NCBI RefSeq assembly: GCF_904846625.1
Contig: NZ_CAJHBL010000001.1
Location: 620,001 to 684,000, forward strand
DNA length: 64,000 nt
Direction: 5' to 3'
Origin: Psychrobacter sp. JCM 18900
GTDB taxonomy: Bacteria > Pseudomonadota > Gammaproteobacteria > Pseudomonadales > Moraxellaceae
Shown: positions 49,996-59,033 of the stretch, one piece after another
Layout: every line of letters starts with the position of its first letter
How positions within the stretch are numbered: position 1 is the stretch's first letter
The notes under the pieces: generated by a model
The model's database searches: none
Told to the model about the DNA's origin: nothing
The model's input: only the letters and a program-made list of their open reading frames with translations
Program-made: the position numbers and the translations under genes

Positions 49996-50670
49996 TTATA
50001 GCTTAATATCTTTAGCGCTCACATTTTCACCAGTTGGGCTTTCAATCGCTTGGATATTTACATCACTACTAACATTACCAATGGTATTGCTATCGGGCTT
50101 TTGAAGCTCTGTGTTGCTAGTAGGATTGTCAAAACGTTTTTGGAGATAGCGATTGGTTGCAAGTAGTTTTTGACCGTCTTGATGATATGACGCGTTGAGC
50201 AGGTCATCGAACTGTGTGTTAATTGTCTTAAGCACATCTAATAAGGCTTCTTTACCAGTGACATTAGAATGTTTAATCTTGGTAGTGTCAGCAAGCGCAC
50301 TATCCGTCACATCTAAATCGTGCAAGCGGCGATAATCAGCGACGGCTTGTGGCACGTGCCTATCCATTAAGTTTTGAATCATAATATAAGTTTCATTGAC
50401 GGTATCCTTATCATCAATCTTGCCATCATTATTGGTATCGCCATACATGACACGCAACTTTTCACCCTTTGTATTAATTTGATCAAGAGCAGTCTTAACG
50501 TCGACGGGTAGGCTTTTTTCAGGTATATAACCCAGTTGCGGCATTGCCTTATATTCGAGCATTTTGGGTGCTGTGACTTTTTTAATGCCACGATAACCTA
50601 GATATAACCCAGCCGCTGGCAACAGCCCATACAAAACAAACATTACGAACATTGCAGTCATTTGGGTCAT
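49996..50670 (-). CDS. Membrane-anchored helical protein with EF-hand loop, paralogue 2 of 3
   Basis: This is a 224-residue protein of unknown function. A membrane segment (MFVMFVLYGLLPAAGLYLGY) is followed by the helical core shared with its neighbours: ALDQINTKGEKLR, IQNLMDRHVPQAVADYRRL and LLDVLKTINTQFDDLLNAS with NRYLQKRF. Uniquely it carries DTNNDGKIDDKD (78-89), a good calcium-binding EF-hand loop, with acidic or amide residues at positions 1, 3, 5, 9 and 12. The loop lies where the other two have a short linker. A Ser/Asn-rich tail follows the core. AAGGAC precedes the ATG. Confidence 0.8.
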   Translation of the reverse strand: MTQMTAMFVMFVLYGLLPAAGLYLGYRGIKKVTAPKMLEYKAMPQLGYIPEKSLPVDVKTALDQINTKGEKLRVMYGDTNNDGKIDDKDTVNETYIMIQNLMDRHVPQAVADYRRLHDLDVTDSALADTTKIKHSNVTGKEALLDVLKTINTQFDDLLNASYHQDGQKLLATNRYLQKRFDNPTSNTELQKPDSNTIGNVSSDVNIQAIESPTGENVSAKDIKL

Positions 50671-50845
50671 TATATTGTCCTTATTACTTATCAGAATGTC
50701 GTGGCTGATTTTTTATGGTTGTTATTATTAAACAAAAAAATAAGGCTCTATTAAAGCCCTATATTGTTATGCATTGGGTCGATTGTGTTTTTTGATAATA
50801 CTTAACCTTTGCAAGTGTACGAGAGAAAGTGTCATCAAAGAAAAT

Positions 50846-51589
50846 TTAACTTTGCGTACGGCTCTTAACATAACGGTGGGTTGAGGCAAGGCGGTTCAAA
50901 ACTGTCTGATGCAATTCATCCAATAATTCATCAAGCTCATAGTCAATCTCTAAAAACAAATCTGTCAGCATATCACCAGCAGTCATCTTGCCCTGCACCA
51001 TATTATTTTTGGTGCGATGCGGACTAAAGCGTTGTAGCTGCTCATAATGATGCAATGCCTCAGGGATACTTTCGGACACCAATTTATCGATGACGAACTG
51101 ACGCTCGTTATGCTGTTGCTGTTCGTTCAGCTCACTACTCCACTCACGGTAACGCTTTAGCTTACCGTTGATACGGTCTAGTATCGCAACGGCTTCAATA
51201 GGCATGGCATTTAGGGTGGCCTCATCAACCACATCAACAAGCTCAGTCATAATCGGACAACGTCCATGTTTGAGATACCACAAGGTATCTGGGTCAAAAG
51301 GCGGTCTATTGGTTGGGCGCATTTGAGCACGATTACTCAGATAGCGATCGGTCAAAGGCGTGGATGATTGGCTATCACTCACTTGTGCCAACGCATCACA
51401 TATGCGGTTTACACGTTCAGGCGGAGTCAGTGTAGAACGCTCATGTACTGCGTGATTGCTATCACTCTTGGCAGCAGCATCCTGTTCATGATTGACGCTC
51501 ATCTCCTGAGCATTCTTTGCTGCCAATGTCGGTAGGTCATCTTGAGCTTGCCCAAATGACTGTAGCATTCTTGTCAAACTGACTACCAT
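50846..51589 (-). CDS. Soluble helical protein, paralogue 3 of 3 (uncharacterised)
   Basis: This product of about 247 residues has no recognised name. The C-terminal half matches its two downstream neighbours: ILDRINGKLKRYREWS, FVIDKLVSESIPEALHHYEQL and MLTDLFLEIDYELDELLDEL followed by THRYVKSR. The N-terminal half is polar and low in complexity and has no membrane segment, so unlike its partners it is probably soluble. The ATG at 51589 was chosen; the frame is open to an ATG at 51643, which would add a Cys-rich stretch. The gap to paralogue 2 is 175 bp. Confidence 0.72.
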   Translation of the reverse strand: MVVSLTRMLQSFGQAQDDLPTLAAKNAQEMSVNHEQDAAAKSDSNHAVHERSTLTPPERVNRICDALAQVSDSQSSTPLTDRYLSNRAQMRPTNRPPFDPDTLWYLKHGRCPIMTELVDVVDEATLNAMPIEAVAILDRINGKLKRYREWSSELNEQQQHNERQFVIDKLVSESIPEALHHYEQLQRFSPHRTKNNMVQGKMTAGDMLTDLFLEIDYELDELLDELHQTVLNRLASTHRYVKSRTQS

Positions 51590-51734
51590 GACTTGCTCTG
51601 CCCCTCGTCTATTACACTCACATTGTGCGCATATTGCATACATTCATTCAATAGCGTATCTTAGCAGGTTTTTGCTGGCCTGCCAGTAAGCAAAATGTCA
51701 CCATTCCTACACGCCAACCGTTAAGCACCGTATT

Positions 51735-52337
51735 ATGAATGCTCCCGATTATATTTCTGGTTTCCTACTTGGGTTATCTCTCATCATTGCTATTGGCTCT
51801 CAAAACGCCTTTGTACTCAAACAAGGTCTCAAACGCGAGCACATATTTTTTGTTTGCTTGTTTTGTGCGGTGAGCGATGCGTTTTTAATTTCAGCAGGCG
51901 TTGGTGGTTTTGGTGCAGTTACGGCCCGCTATCCTCACGTTATAGATATCGCAAAAATAGCAGGCGTTATATTTTTATTAGGATATGGCTTACAGAGTTT
52001 GTATGCCAGCGTACGTGTGTCACATGCTTTGACTGTCGAAGGACAAGTCGTCACGAGTTTGAAAAAAGCCTTGTTACTATGTTTTGGCTTTACTTGGTTA
52101 AACCCGCACGTCTATCTAGACACATTGGTACTCGTCGGCATGGTCTCTACGGGTGCAAGTAGTAAATTGACGTTTGCCGCAGGTGCAATTAGCGCTTCGT
52201 TCTTTTTCTTCTTTGCACTTGGGTATGGTGCGCGATTACTCAGGCCTCTATTTGAGAAGCCTAAGGCATGGAACATACTGGATGCTTTGGTGGGGTTGTT
52301 AATGCTGTATCTGGCTTGGCATTTGTATCAAAGCTGA
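51735..52337 (+). CDS. LysE/ArgO-family amino acid exporter
   Basis: This inner-membrane protein is predicted to export basic amino acids. Six hydrophobic segments fit 200 residues. The family signature IAIGSQNAFVLKQGLKREHI near the start and FTWLNPHVYLDTLVLVG in the middle are well conserved, and the end ALVGLLMLYLAWHLY is typical. No lysG/argP-type regulator is adjacent. It is divergent from the three-paralogue operon. A hairpin lies 97 bp after the stop. Confidence 0.92.
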   Translation: MNAPDYISGFLLGLSLIIAIGSQNAFVLKQGLKREHIFFVCLFCAVSDAFLISAGVGGFGAVTARYPHVIDIAKIAGVIFLLGYGLQSLYASVRVSHALTVEGQVVTSLKKALLLCFGFTWLNPHVYLDTLVLVGMVSTGASSKLTFAAGAISASFFFFFALGYGARLLRPLFEKPKAWNILDALVGLLMLYLAWHLYQS

Positions 52338-52433
52338 TAGAAATATAACTAGGAAATGATAGATAAGCTGAGTGTTGAATAAACTGAATATTAAGTAAAT
52401 GACGTATTGGATAATACTGAATCAGGTCGATAT

Positions 52434-52468
52434 CCGCTAACCACTGTATAAATATATATGGTTAGCGG
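52434..52468. terminator. Hairpin between the exporter gene and the marC-type gene
   Basis: CCGCTAACCA (52434-52443) and TGGTTAGCGG (52459-52468) are perfect inverted arms around a 15 nt AT-rich loop. There is no T-run, so it may be a factor-dependent terminator or a protein site. It lies between two convergent genes. Confidence 0.5.
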
Positions 52469-52486
52469 TAATATTGTATTGATCAT

Positions 52487-53128
52487 TTACACCAAGCTAG
52501 GAAAGAGCGTACGCAGACCATTAACGATAATCTCGATAGAAACGGCGGCCAATAGCATACCCATGATTCGGCTCATGATGTTCAAGCCAGTATCGCCTAG
52601 TAAGCGACTGATACGACCTGCCGCCATCAATGCCAAATAGCAAAACAGACTGATAAATAAGCCAGCAATCAGAATGGCAGATACCTGCAAAATACCTGAT
52701 ACTTGTGAAGAGTAAATAATAACCGTTGAGATACCACCAGGCCCAATCATCATCGGAATCGCGAGGGGAACCACGGCAGCTGCCATTGAGACTGGTGCAT
52801 CTTTCACATGATCAACATCGAAGTTCTCTTGATCAGGTTTAACAGGGTTACCCTCTCCATTCATCATATTTAGGGCAATTAAAAACACCAATATACCGCC
52901 TGCCAACTGGAACGAGCCGATAGAAATACCAAGGGTTTTTAGTAGCGTTTCACCTGCAATCGTAAAAAAGCTGATAGTGATAAAAATGGTCAGACAAGCA
53001 ACGCGCGCGACCTTACGTCGATTGTTCATCGAATAGCCGCGAGTCAAATCTAAAAATAACGTCAATGCGCTAAATGGATTGATCAATACCATAAAGGCTA
53101 GGATTATCTTGATAATTTCAGTATTCAC
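52487..53128 (-). CDS. MarC family membrane protein
   Basis: The MarC/UPF0056 family has no settled function (a role in multiple antibiotic resistance was not confirmed). The 213 residues form six hydrophobic segments. The family stretches are LINPFSALTLFLDLT near the start, GISIGSFQLAGGILVFLIAL in the middle and VPLAIPMMIGPGGISTVIIY. The gene stands alone, downstream of nadC on the same strand with a hairpin between them. Confidence 0.9.
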   Translation of the reverse strand: MNTEIIKIILAFMVLINPFSALTLFLDLTRGYSMNNRRKVARVACLTIFITISFFTIAGETLLKTLGISIGSFQLAGGILVFLIALNMMNGEGNPVKPDQENFDVDHVKDAPVSMAAAVVPLAIPMMIGPGGISTVIIYSSQVSGILQVSAILIAGLFISLFCYLALMAAGRISRLLGDTGLNIMSRIMGMLLAAVSIEIIVNGLRTLFPSLV

Positions 53129-53172
53129 TGAGCGCTCGCTTGTCTATTGATACCGCTTGTGCAAAAAGATAA

Positions 53173-53199
53173 GGTCATCGTGCGAGTGCAACGATGACC
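53173..53199 (-). terminator. Hairpin downstream of nadC
   Basis: GGTCATCGT and ACGATGACC pair perfectly around GCGAGTGCA, whose ends can extend the stem. On the minus strand it is followed by TTATCTTTTT, a weak T-tract. It lies about 230 bp after the nadC stop and 45 bp upstream of the marC-type start, so it probably insulates the two. The rest of this 302 bp gap holds nothing recognisable. Confidence 0.6.
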
Positions 53200-53430
53200 C
53201 AATAGGCAACTAAAAATAGCATTGTAGCATAGGCAGATAAGCTAATAAAATCATTAACTTTGCGCCGTTACGCCTATATGTCACCTTAGTAAAGCTTCAG
53301 TGTAAAAACAAACATTTAACAGATGATCAGTACAAGCTATCAGTATAAATTACCATTTTACTAACTCTGTGATAACACTAGTCATAAAATATAGCATATG
53401 TAGTGCTACTAGCCTTTGTTACGTCTTTAC

Positions 53431-54291
53431 TTATGCACTAAAATCTAACCCAATATCTAAGGCTGTCGTACTGTGCGTCAAATAACCCATCGCGATAAAA
53501 TCAACCCTTGTACTTGCAGCCGCTTGTACCGTTTCGGGCGTAATACCACCTGAGGCTTCAGTCTTTGCGCGCCCCTTACACATAGCAACCGCTTGCGACA
53601 ATGTTTCAGGCGACATGTTATCTAATAGCACTAAACTCACACCTGCATCGAGCGCTTGCTCTAATTGCTCTATCGTATCGACTTCGACCTCAATAGGAAT
53701 CAGATGCCCAGCAAATTTCTGTGCTTGCTGAATGGCCGTTTTGATGTCACCCGCAATGGCGATATGGTTGTCTTTAATTAAAATCGCATCATCCAGTCCT
53801 AAGCGATGATTGCGTCCGCCGCCGCAGCGTACGGCGTATTTTTGTACGATACGTAAGCCTGGTATGGTCTTCCGCGTACAAGTAATTTGCGCCGGATATT
53901 GGGCCACACTATCGACAATTTGACGGGTCGCTGTCGCAATACCGCTGAGATGGGTCATAAAGTTCAGAGCCGTGCGTTCTGCTGTCAACAAGTGACGCGC
54001 GTTACCTTTTACGGTCGCTAACACTGCGCCAGCCTCTACTGTTTCGCCATCCTGCACTTGTGCAATAAACTCAATTTGTGCATCGACTAGCGCAAAAGAC
54101 AAACGTGCCAAGTCTATACCGCATATCACACCTGCTTGCCGTGCCTTGATCTGTAGCTGCGCTTGCATATCGGCTGGGATAGTAGCTTGTGAGGTTACAT
54201 CACCACGCCTACCCAAATCTTCAGTTAGTGCATTCTCAACCAATGGTTTAAGCAATACAACATCCAATGCTGGCTCTTTTCCAATTGTCAT
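53431..54291 (-). CDS. nadC: Nicotinate-nucleotide pyrophosphorylase (quinolinate PRTase) NadC
   Basis: NadC turns quinolinate and PRPP into nicotinate mononucleotide, the third step of de novo NAD synthesis. The 286-residue protein has ALTEDLGRRGDVTSQATIP, ERTALNFMTHLSGIAT, CTRKTIPGLRIVQKYAVRCG followed by GGRNHRLGL, ILIKDNHIA, IEVEVDT, LLDNMSPE and EASGGITPE, the complete family set. A NadQ-type operator candidate lies 46-68 bp upstream of its start. The pathway partners nadA and nadB are 1.5 kb away beyond the regulator. Confidence 0.97.
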   Translation of the reverse strand: MTIGKEPALDVVLLKPLVENALTEDLGRRGDVTSQATIPADMQAQLQIKARQAGVICGIDLARLSFALVDAQIEFIAQVQDGETVEAGAVLATVKGNARHLLTAERTALNFMTHLSGIATATRQIVDSVAQYPAQITCTRKTIPGLRIVQKYAVRCGGGRNHRLGLDDAILIKDNHIAIAGDIKTAIQQAQKFAGHLIPIEVEVDTIEQLEQALDAGVSLVLLDNMSPETLSQAVAMCKGRAKTEASGGITPETVQAAASTRVDFIAMGYLTHSTTALDIGLDFSA

Positions 54292-54336
54292 CTTTGACCC
54301 TTATCTAGGCATGATATTGATAGAAACTACTCGTTA

Positions 54337-54359
54337 TTTAAACTCAAAATGAGCATAAA
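54337..54359. promoter_or_regulatory. NadQ-type operator candidate upstream of nadC
   Basis: TTTAAACTC-AAAAT-GAGCATAAA is an imperfect palindrome with 7 of 9 arm positions matching. It shares 16 identical bases (CTCAAAATGAGCATAA, 54343-54358) with the perfect palindrome upstream of nadA (55741-55756). Position 46 bp before the nadC start fits a repressor site. Confidence 0.75.
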
Positions 54360-54451
54360 TATAGCGTAAAGTTAGCGGCCCTGCAAGGAAAGGTGACAAA
54401 TTTTTTGTTTTACAAACCGATTTAGAGATACAACGGACTGGCTTGAAATGA

Positions 54452-55483
54452 CTATTTACGCTTAGGAAGTTTACTGTCCATCAATAAACTCTGTAATTCA
54501 ATATCATGACGGAAGCGATATAACTTGGCAGGACGACCGCGCTGAGCAGTGCTACTCTCTCCTGTCTCCATTACTAGATTTTGCGAGTCAAGCAATCGAC
54601 GGAAGTTTTGCTTGTGCAAACGCACGCCTGATAGTGCTTCAACACTCTGCTGCAACTGCGATAAGGTAAAGACGTCTGGCATCAGACCAAAAATAAGCGG
54701 TCTATATTCAATCTTCGCGCGCAGTCTTGAGATAGCAGTAGCGATTACGCGACGGTGATCGTAATACATGGGTACACCTATGCGTTGTGACCAGTCTTCT
54801 GGCAAAGCAACAGCCTGATAATTGGGCGGATAATTAGGGGCTTCGGGTATCAGACCTGCTTCATAAAGCATCTCATAGCGTAGTAATACATGCTCTGCAA
54901 TCCATTCTCTACTTTCATGATCGTGTTCGTTGACGGATTGACTGTCAGTGAGTTTGCCACTTGCTAAAAACGCTTCGTCCAGCCCCCAACATAATCCAAT
55001 GCGCTGACGCCTGCGCTGTTGGACAATCGAGTCGTTGACAGTATTGGCCCATTCAAGTAGCGCAGGCACGATAAAGTCCATAATAATACTAGGCATACCG
55101 TCCAGATGATTTTCCCACGGGAAATAGTCGTACCAATCTCGCCAGAGTGCTTTGCTTTGGAGTGCCTGCGTTTGCGTCTCTTGCACCAAACCCAAATAAC
55201 TCACATACACCAACGCATGACCGTCGATGTTACGTCTATTGGTATCGACAAAGGTATATAACTGCTCCAAATATCCAAGCGGTTGCTGCGTTTGCTCCTC
55301 TACCCACTGACGTACTCCCGCTTGTAGAGAGCGATGTAGCGGCATAAGTGGCCCATTTGGCAATAGCTTGCCTTGGTCAACGGTTAGAACGCGCGCGATA
55401 TGATCTGTGATAGCGACCAATACGGCGACCACTTCTGTCGTGCCGCTACCTTGCTGGTGCGCATGTGAATAAGACAACGTCAT
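54452..55483 (-). CDS. nadQ: NadQ/NrtR-type transcriptional regulator of NAD synthesis
   Basis: This is predicted to repress NAD biosynthesis genes in response to a NAD-related metabolite. The 343-residue protein has a Nudix-like N-terminal domain and a winged-helix C-terminal domain. The N-terminal part has LLPNGPLMPLHRSLQAGVRQ, then WVEEQTQQPLGYLEQLYTFV, the hallmark of the NadQ/NrtR group. The Nudix catalytic box is not conserved, so it should bind but not hydrolyse its ligand. The C-terminal part has LSQLQQSVEALSGVRLHKQN, then FRRLL and GRPAKLYRFR. It lies between nadC and nadA, with operator candidates in front of both. Confidence 0.82.
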   Translation of the reverse strand: MTLSYSHAHQQGSGTTEVVAVLVAITDHIARVLTVDQGKLLPNGPLMPLHRSLQAGVRQWVEEQTQQPLGYLEQLYTFVDTNRRNIDGHALVYVSYLGLVQETQTQALQSKALWRDWYDYFPWENHLDGMPSIIMDFIVPALLEWANTVNDSIVQQRRRQRIGLCWGLDEAFLASGKLTDSQSVNEHDHESREWIAEHVLLRYEMLYEAGLIPEAPNYPPNYQAVALPEDWSQRIGVPMYYDHRRVIATAISRLRAKIEYRPLIFGLMPDVFTLSQLQQSVEALSGVRLHKQNFRRLLDSQNLVMETGESSTAQRGRPAKLYRFRHDIELQSLLMDSKLPKRK

Positions 55484-55729
55484 GGCTTTGGGAATGATCC
55501 TTTTTCTCTGAAATGTGAAAGGCTATTGGGGTTAATAGCTATGGTATGGCTTAGTATAGCTTGAATCTAAAACTATCATAGTCTGTGGTTGTAAGTATGA
55601 AGAATCAATATCGATAAATAGTTATAAAGGGCATGAATTAGCACTATTTTTAAGCTTAGTACGGCTTAATTGCACATCACTTTTAGCAATAAGACCTAAT
55701 ATTTTGACTTATTAAATATAAAAAACCAC

Positions 55730-55758
55730 TTGTAATTATGCTCAAAATGAGCATAATT
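55730..55758 (+). promoter_or_regulatory. Palindromic operator overlapping the nadA promoter
   Basis: AATTATGCTC-AAAAT-GAGCATAATT (55734-55758) has perfect 10 bp arms around a 5 bp centre. A plausible promoter, TTGTAA (55730-55735) and CATAAT (55752-55757) 16 bp apart, is covered by it. A bound repressor would block nadA, and possibly the divergent regulator gene too. The right part is repeated upstream of nadC. Confidence 0.82.
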
Positions 55759-55843
55759 AAAACAACTTATAAATTTGTTATACCTAATTACCTATTTTTT
55801 AGCTCATACATTTATCGTTATCGCACCAACAAAGGCTGCCATT

Positions 55844-56983
55844 ATGAAAAAATATCCTTACGACGCACCTATCATGAGTACGGACAATCGCATCGCCACT
55901 CAGATGAACATTGAATACGCCAAGGCTAAAATGCCAGCAGACTTGCCTCGCGCTGAACGCATCGTAGTCGAAGAAAATATCAAGAAGCTACTAAAAGAGA
56001 ATAATGCCGTACTGGTAGCACACTACTATGTCGACCCTTTTATCCAAGACTTGGCATTGGCAACCGGTGGCTGCGTCGGTGACTCACTTGAAATGGCTCG
56101 GTTTGGACAAGCTCATAGCGCTCAGACTTTGGTTGTCGCTGGTGTGCGCTTCATGGGTGAATCGGCAAAAATATTGAGCATGGAAAAGACCGTCCTCATG
56201 CCAGATTTAGAAGCCGAATGCTCGCTCGATTTAGGCTGTCCTGCTGACGAGTTTTCAGCATTTTGTGATGCCCATCCTGAGCGTACTGTTGTCGTCTACG
56301 CCAATACCAGCGCCGCAGTAAAAGCGAGAGCTGATTGGGTAGTGACCTCATCTGTCGGTATCGACATCGTTCGTCATTTACATGCCCAAGGTGAGCCGAT
56401 TATTTGGGGACCTGACCGTCATTTGGGTAAATATATCGCTCGTGAGACTGGCGCAGACATGTTGCTCTGGCAAGGGTCTTGTTTGGTACATAACGAATTT
56501 AAAGCCACTGAACTCCTGCAACTGAAAGAGGAACACCCAGAGGCCAAAGTCTTGGTACATCCTGAGTCACCTGATAGCGTGGTGGCACTCGCTGATGTGG
56601 TCGGCTCGACTAGCAAGCTTTTGCAATCAACGTATGAGATGGATGCTGATACCTTTATCGTCGCTACTGATTTGGGTATATTGCACGAGATGCAAAAACG
56701 CTCACCAAACAAGCGATTCTTGGCCGCACCAACTGCTGGTGAAAGCGCGAGTTGTAAGAGCTGTGCGTTTTGTCCTTGGATGGCGATGAACGGCCTAAAA
56801 GGTATCGAGCAATGCTTGACCAATAACAGCGGTGAGGTACTAATGACGCCTGAGCTTGCCACCGCCGCTAGAAAACCCTTACAACGTATGCTTGATTTTG
56901 CTGAAACACAAAAGCAACGTGTGGCCGCCAGTGGCGATATCGTCCAAGACCGTGCATTGTTTGCCAATGTTGGGGCAGCCTAG
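55844..56983 (+). CDS. nadA: Quinolinate synthase NadA
   Basis: NadA is the 4Fe-4S enzyme that condenses iminoaspartate with dihydroxyacetone phosphate to quinolinate. The 379-residue protein has [20 protein letters not shown], then [15 protein letters not shown]. It also has [74 protein letters not shown] and [14 protein letters not shown], with all expected cluster cysteines. The ATG at 55844 with AAAGG upstream is preferred; the frame opens earlier at a TTG (55775) that overlaps the promoter region. nadB follows. Confidence 0.96.
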   Translation: MKKYPYDAPIMSTDNRIATQMNIEYAKAKMPADLPRAERIVVEENIKKLLKENNAVLVAHYYVDPFIQDLALATGGCVGDSLEMARFGQAHSAQTLVVAGVRFMGESAKILSMEKTVLMPDLEAECSLDLGCPADEFSAFCDAHPERTVVVYANTSAAVKARADWVVTSSVGIDIVRHLHAQGEPIIWGPDRHLGKYIARETGADMLLWQGSCLVHNEFKATELLQLKEEHPEAKVLVHPESPDSVVALADVVGSTSKLLQSTYEMDADTFIVATDLGILHEMQKRSPNKRFLAAPTAGESASCKSCAFCPWMAMNGLKGIEQCLTNNSGEVLMTPELATAARKPLQRMLDFAETQKQRVAASGDIVQDRALFANVGAA

Positions 56984-57065
56984 CATGAGTCAGCCGCACT
57001 CAGCCAATCAAACCCGCACCATCATTCCTGATAACCGTATTCCTGATAACTATAGGAGTAGTCGC

Positions 57066-58934
57066 ATGAGCCATATTGTCAAAACTGACGTCCTTATTAT
57101 TGGTGCTGGACTGGCAGGCTTGAGTACAGCGTTATCGCTACCGAAGTCACTGAATATCACGGTTTTGAGCAAAGCGGCGCTTGAGGTTTGCTCAAGTCAT
57201 TATGCCCAAGGCGGTATTGCTGCCAGCTTAGACAAAGATGACTCTGTGTCTGATCATGTTGCTGATACCTTGGTGGCTGGTGCAGGGCTTTGCACACCTG
57301 ACAATACTGCCAGTATTTTGGGTGCAGGACAACAAGCGGTTCAATGGCTATGTACGCAAGGTGTCCCTTTTACGCAGAACTCACCTATCGCCTTGAATAA
57401 TGCAAACGCACAGGACTTCTCTCAGTTACAGACCAGCGATTTGCATTTAACAAAAGAAGGTGGTCACGGCTGTAGACGCGTGGCACATGCAGACGATGCG
57501 ACGGGTCGACACGTGATGGACGCTTTGACCATCAAAGCGCAAGCTGCTACCAATATCACTATCTTGCCTTATCATGAAGCGCTTAAGTTACTGACAATTC
57601 CTGCGATTGGTTTTCAATATCTTGGCGATACAGATGCTAAGCATTGCCGAGGGGCGCTTGTTTTTGATCATATCAATGAACGTCAGCTTACCTTTTATAG
57701 TCGTGCAGTGGTACTGGCTAGTGGTGGATTGGGTCAATTATTCAAGCGTGCCAGCGCGCCGAACGTCTGCGTCGGTGATGGCGTGATGATGGCATGGCAA
57801 GCAGGCTGTCGCTTGGCAAACTTAGAGTTCATTCAGTTTCATCCAACAGGCTTAGCGCTAGATGACAGCAGCTTTTTGATATCTGAAGCATTGCGCGGTG
57901 AAGGGGGACGGTTGTATTGTCCGCAAACTGGTGTCCGCTTTATGTTGGACGTGGACGCCCGTGCTGAATTGGCACCGCGCGATATCGTCGCCCGGGCGAT
58001 AGCCGCGCAGATTGATAACAATGGGCTTGGCTACGTGCATCTTGATGTCAGTCACTTGCCTGCTGACTTTGTAAAAGCGCATTTCCCGCAGATTTACCAA
58101 ACACTCTTAACGCTTGGGATTGATATCACGACAGATCCTATTCCAGTCGCCCCGACTGCGCATTATAGTTGTGGCGGTGTGGTGACTGATGCCAATGGAT
58201 TGACGGACGTCCCAAGACTTTATGCGGCTGGTGAAGTCGCTTATACAGGGCTACATGGGGCGAACCGCTTAGCAAGTAATTCGCTGTTAGAGTGTGTGGT
58301 GGTTGGTCGCAATATTGCAGCCCACCTGCCTCAGTATTTAGAACGTTTAGAAGAGATCGATAATGACGTTTATAGTGGCGTAACTCAATCAGCGATTGAG
58401 TTTTGGTCAGCGCCAATTCTTACAAATACGCAGCCTATAATCTTACCTGCCTTTATACTTGCAGAACCCAAGCGTGATAATACCAACAAACGATTCAGCA
58501 CTGATATTAATCTGGCAAAAACTGATGTCGTAAAAATAATATCAGAACTAAAAACACTCATGACGGCCAATATGGGTATTACCCGTAGCGCCAGTCAATT
58601 AGAGCAAGCACTAACTCAAATACAAAAGTGGCAAGACTGGCTCACAGATGCTGATTTTGATCAATCCGATGTAAGTAATAAGCGCAGCCCTACTACTGTC
58701 AGCGGACTTGCATACTTTCAATTAGCTAGGCAGCTTGAATTAGCGACTTTAATTATTCAGTCTGCTTATCAGCGTTTTGAAAGTCGTGGTGGGCATTATC
58801 GCCTTGATTATCCAAATCTAGCGGCTACTCCGCGGACGAGTGTGGTTGAGCCGCTAAAAAAATTCACACTTGAGTCATTCATTAATATTACAGAAGAAGA
58901 GAGAATGCGCGTGCCTATTATAGAAAGCACTTAA
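57066..58934 (+). CDS. nadB: L-aspartate oxidase NadB
   Basis: NadB is the FAD enzyme that oxidises aspartate to iminoaspartate, the first step of de novo NAD synthesis. The 622 residues start MSHIVKTDVLIIGAGLAGLS, the dinucleotide-binding loop. SSHYAQGGIAASL, EGGHGCRRVAHADDATGRHV, VLASGGLGQLF, FHPTGLAL, LRGEGGRL, ARDI-type PRDIVARAI, APTAHYSCGGV and GLHGANRLASNSLLE follow. The chosen ATG has GGAG eight bases upstream. An ATG at 56985, one base after the nadA stop, could add 27 residues. It is longer than E. coli NadB because of insertions in the C-terminal domain. Confidence 0.95.
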   Translation: MSHIVKTDVLIIGAGLAGLSTALSLPKSLNITVLSKAALEVCSSHYAQGGIAASLDKDDSVSDHVADTLVAGAGLCTPDNTASILGAGQQAVQWLCTQGVPFTQNSPIALNNANAQDFSQLQTSDLHLTKEGGHGCRRVAHADDATGRHVMDALTIKAQAATNITILPYHEALKLLTIPAIGFQYLGDTDAKHCRGALVFDHINERQLTFYSRAVVLASGGLGQLFKRASAPNVCVGDGVMMAWQAGCRLANLEFIQFHPTGLALDDSSFLISEALRGEGGRLYCPQTGVRFMLDVDARAELAPRDIVARAIAAQIDNNGLGYVHLDVSHLPADFVKAHFPQIYQTLLTLGIDITTDPIPVAPTAHYSCGGVVTDANGLTDVPRLYAAGEVAYTGLHGANRLASNSLLECVVVGRNIAAHLPQYLERLEEIDNDVYSGVTQSAIEFWSAPILTNTQPIILPAFILAEPKRDNTNKRFSTDINLAKTDVVKIISELKTLMTANMGITRSASQLEQALTQIQKWQDWLTDADFDQSDVSNKRSPTTVSGLAYFQLARQLELATLIIQSAYQRFESRGGHYRLDYPNLAATPRTSVVEPLKKFTLESFINITEEERMRVPIIEST

Positions 58935-59033
58935 GTCTACTAAAATCAGTATCTAACTCTATAGTTAAAGAGGTATTTAAGCTATCATTACAGATAGGCT
59001 CTAAATATCCTCTACTATTTGAGTGTTAAAGGT

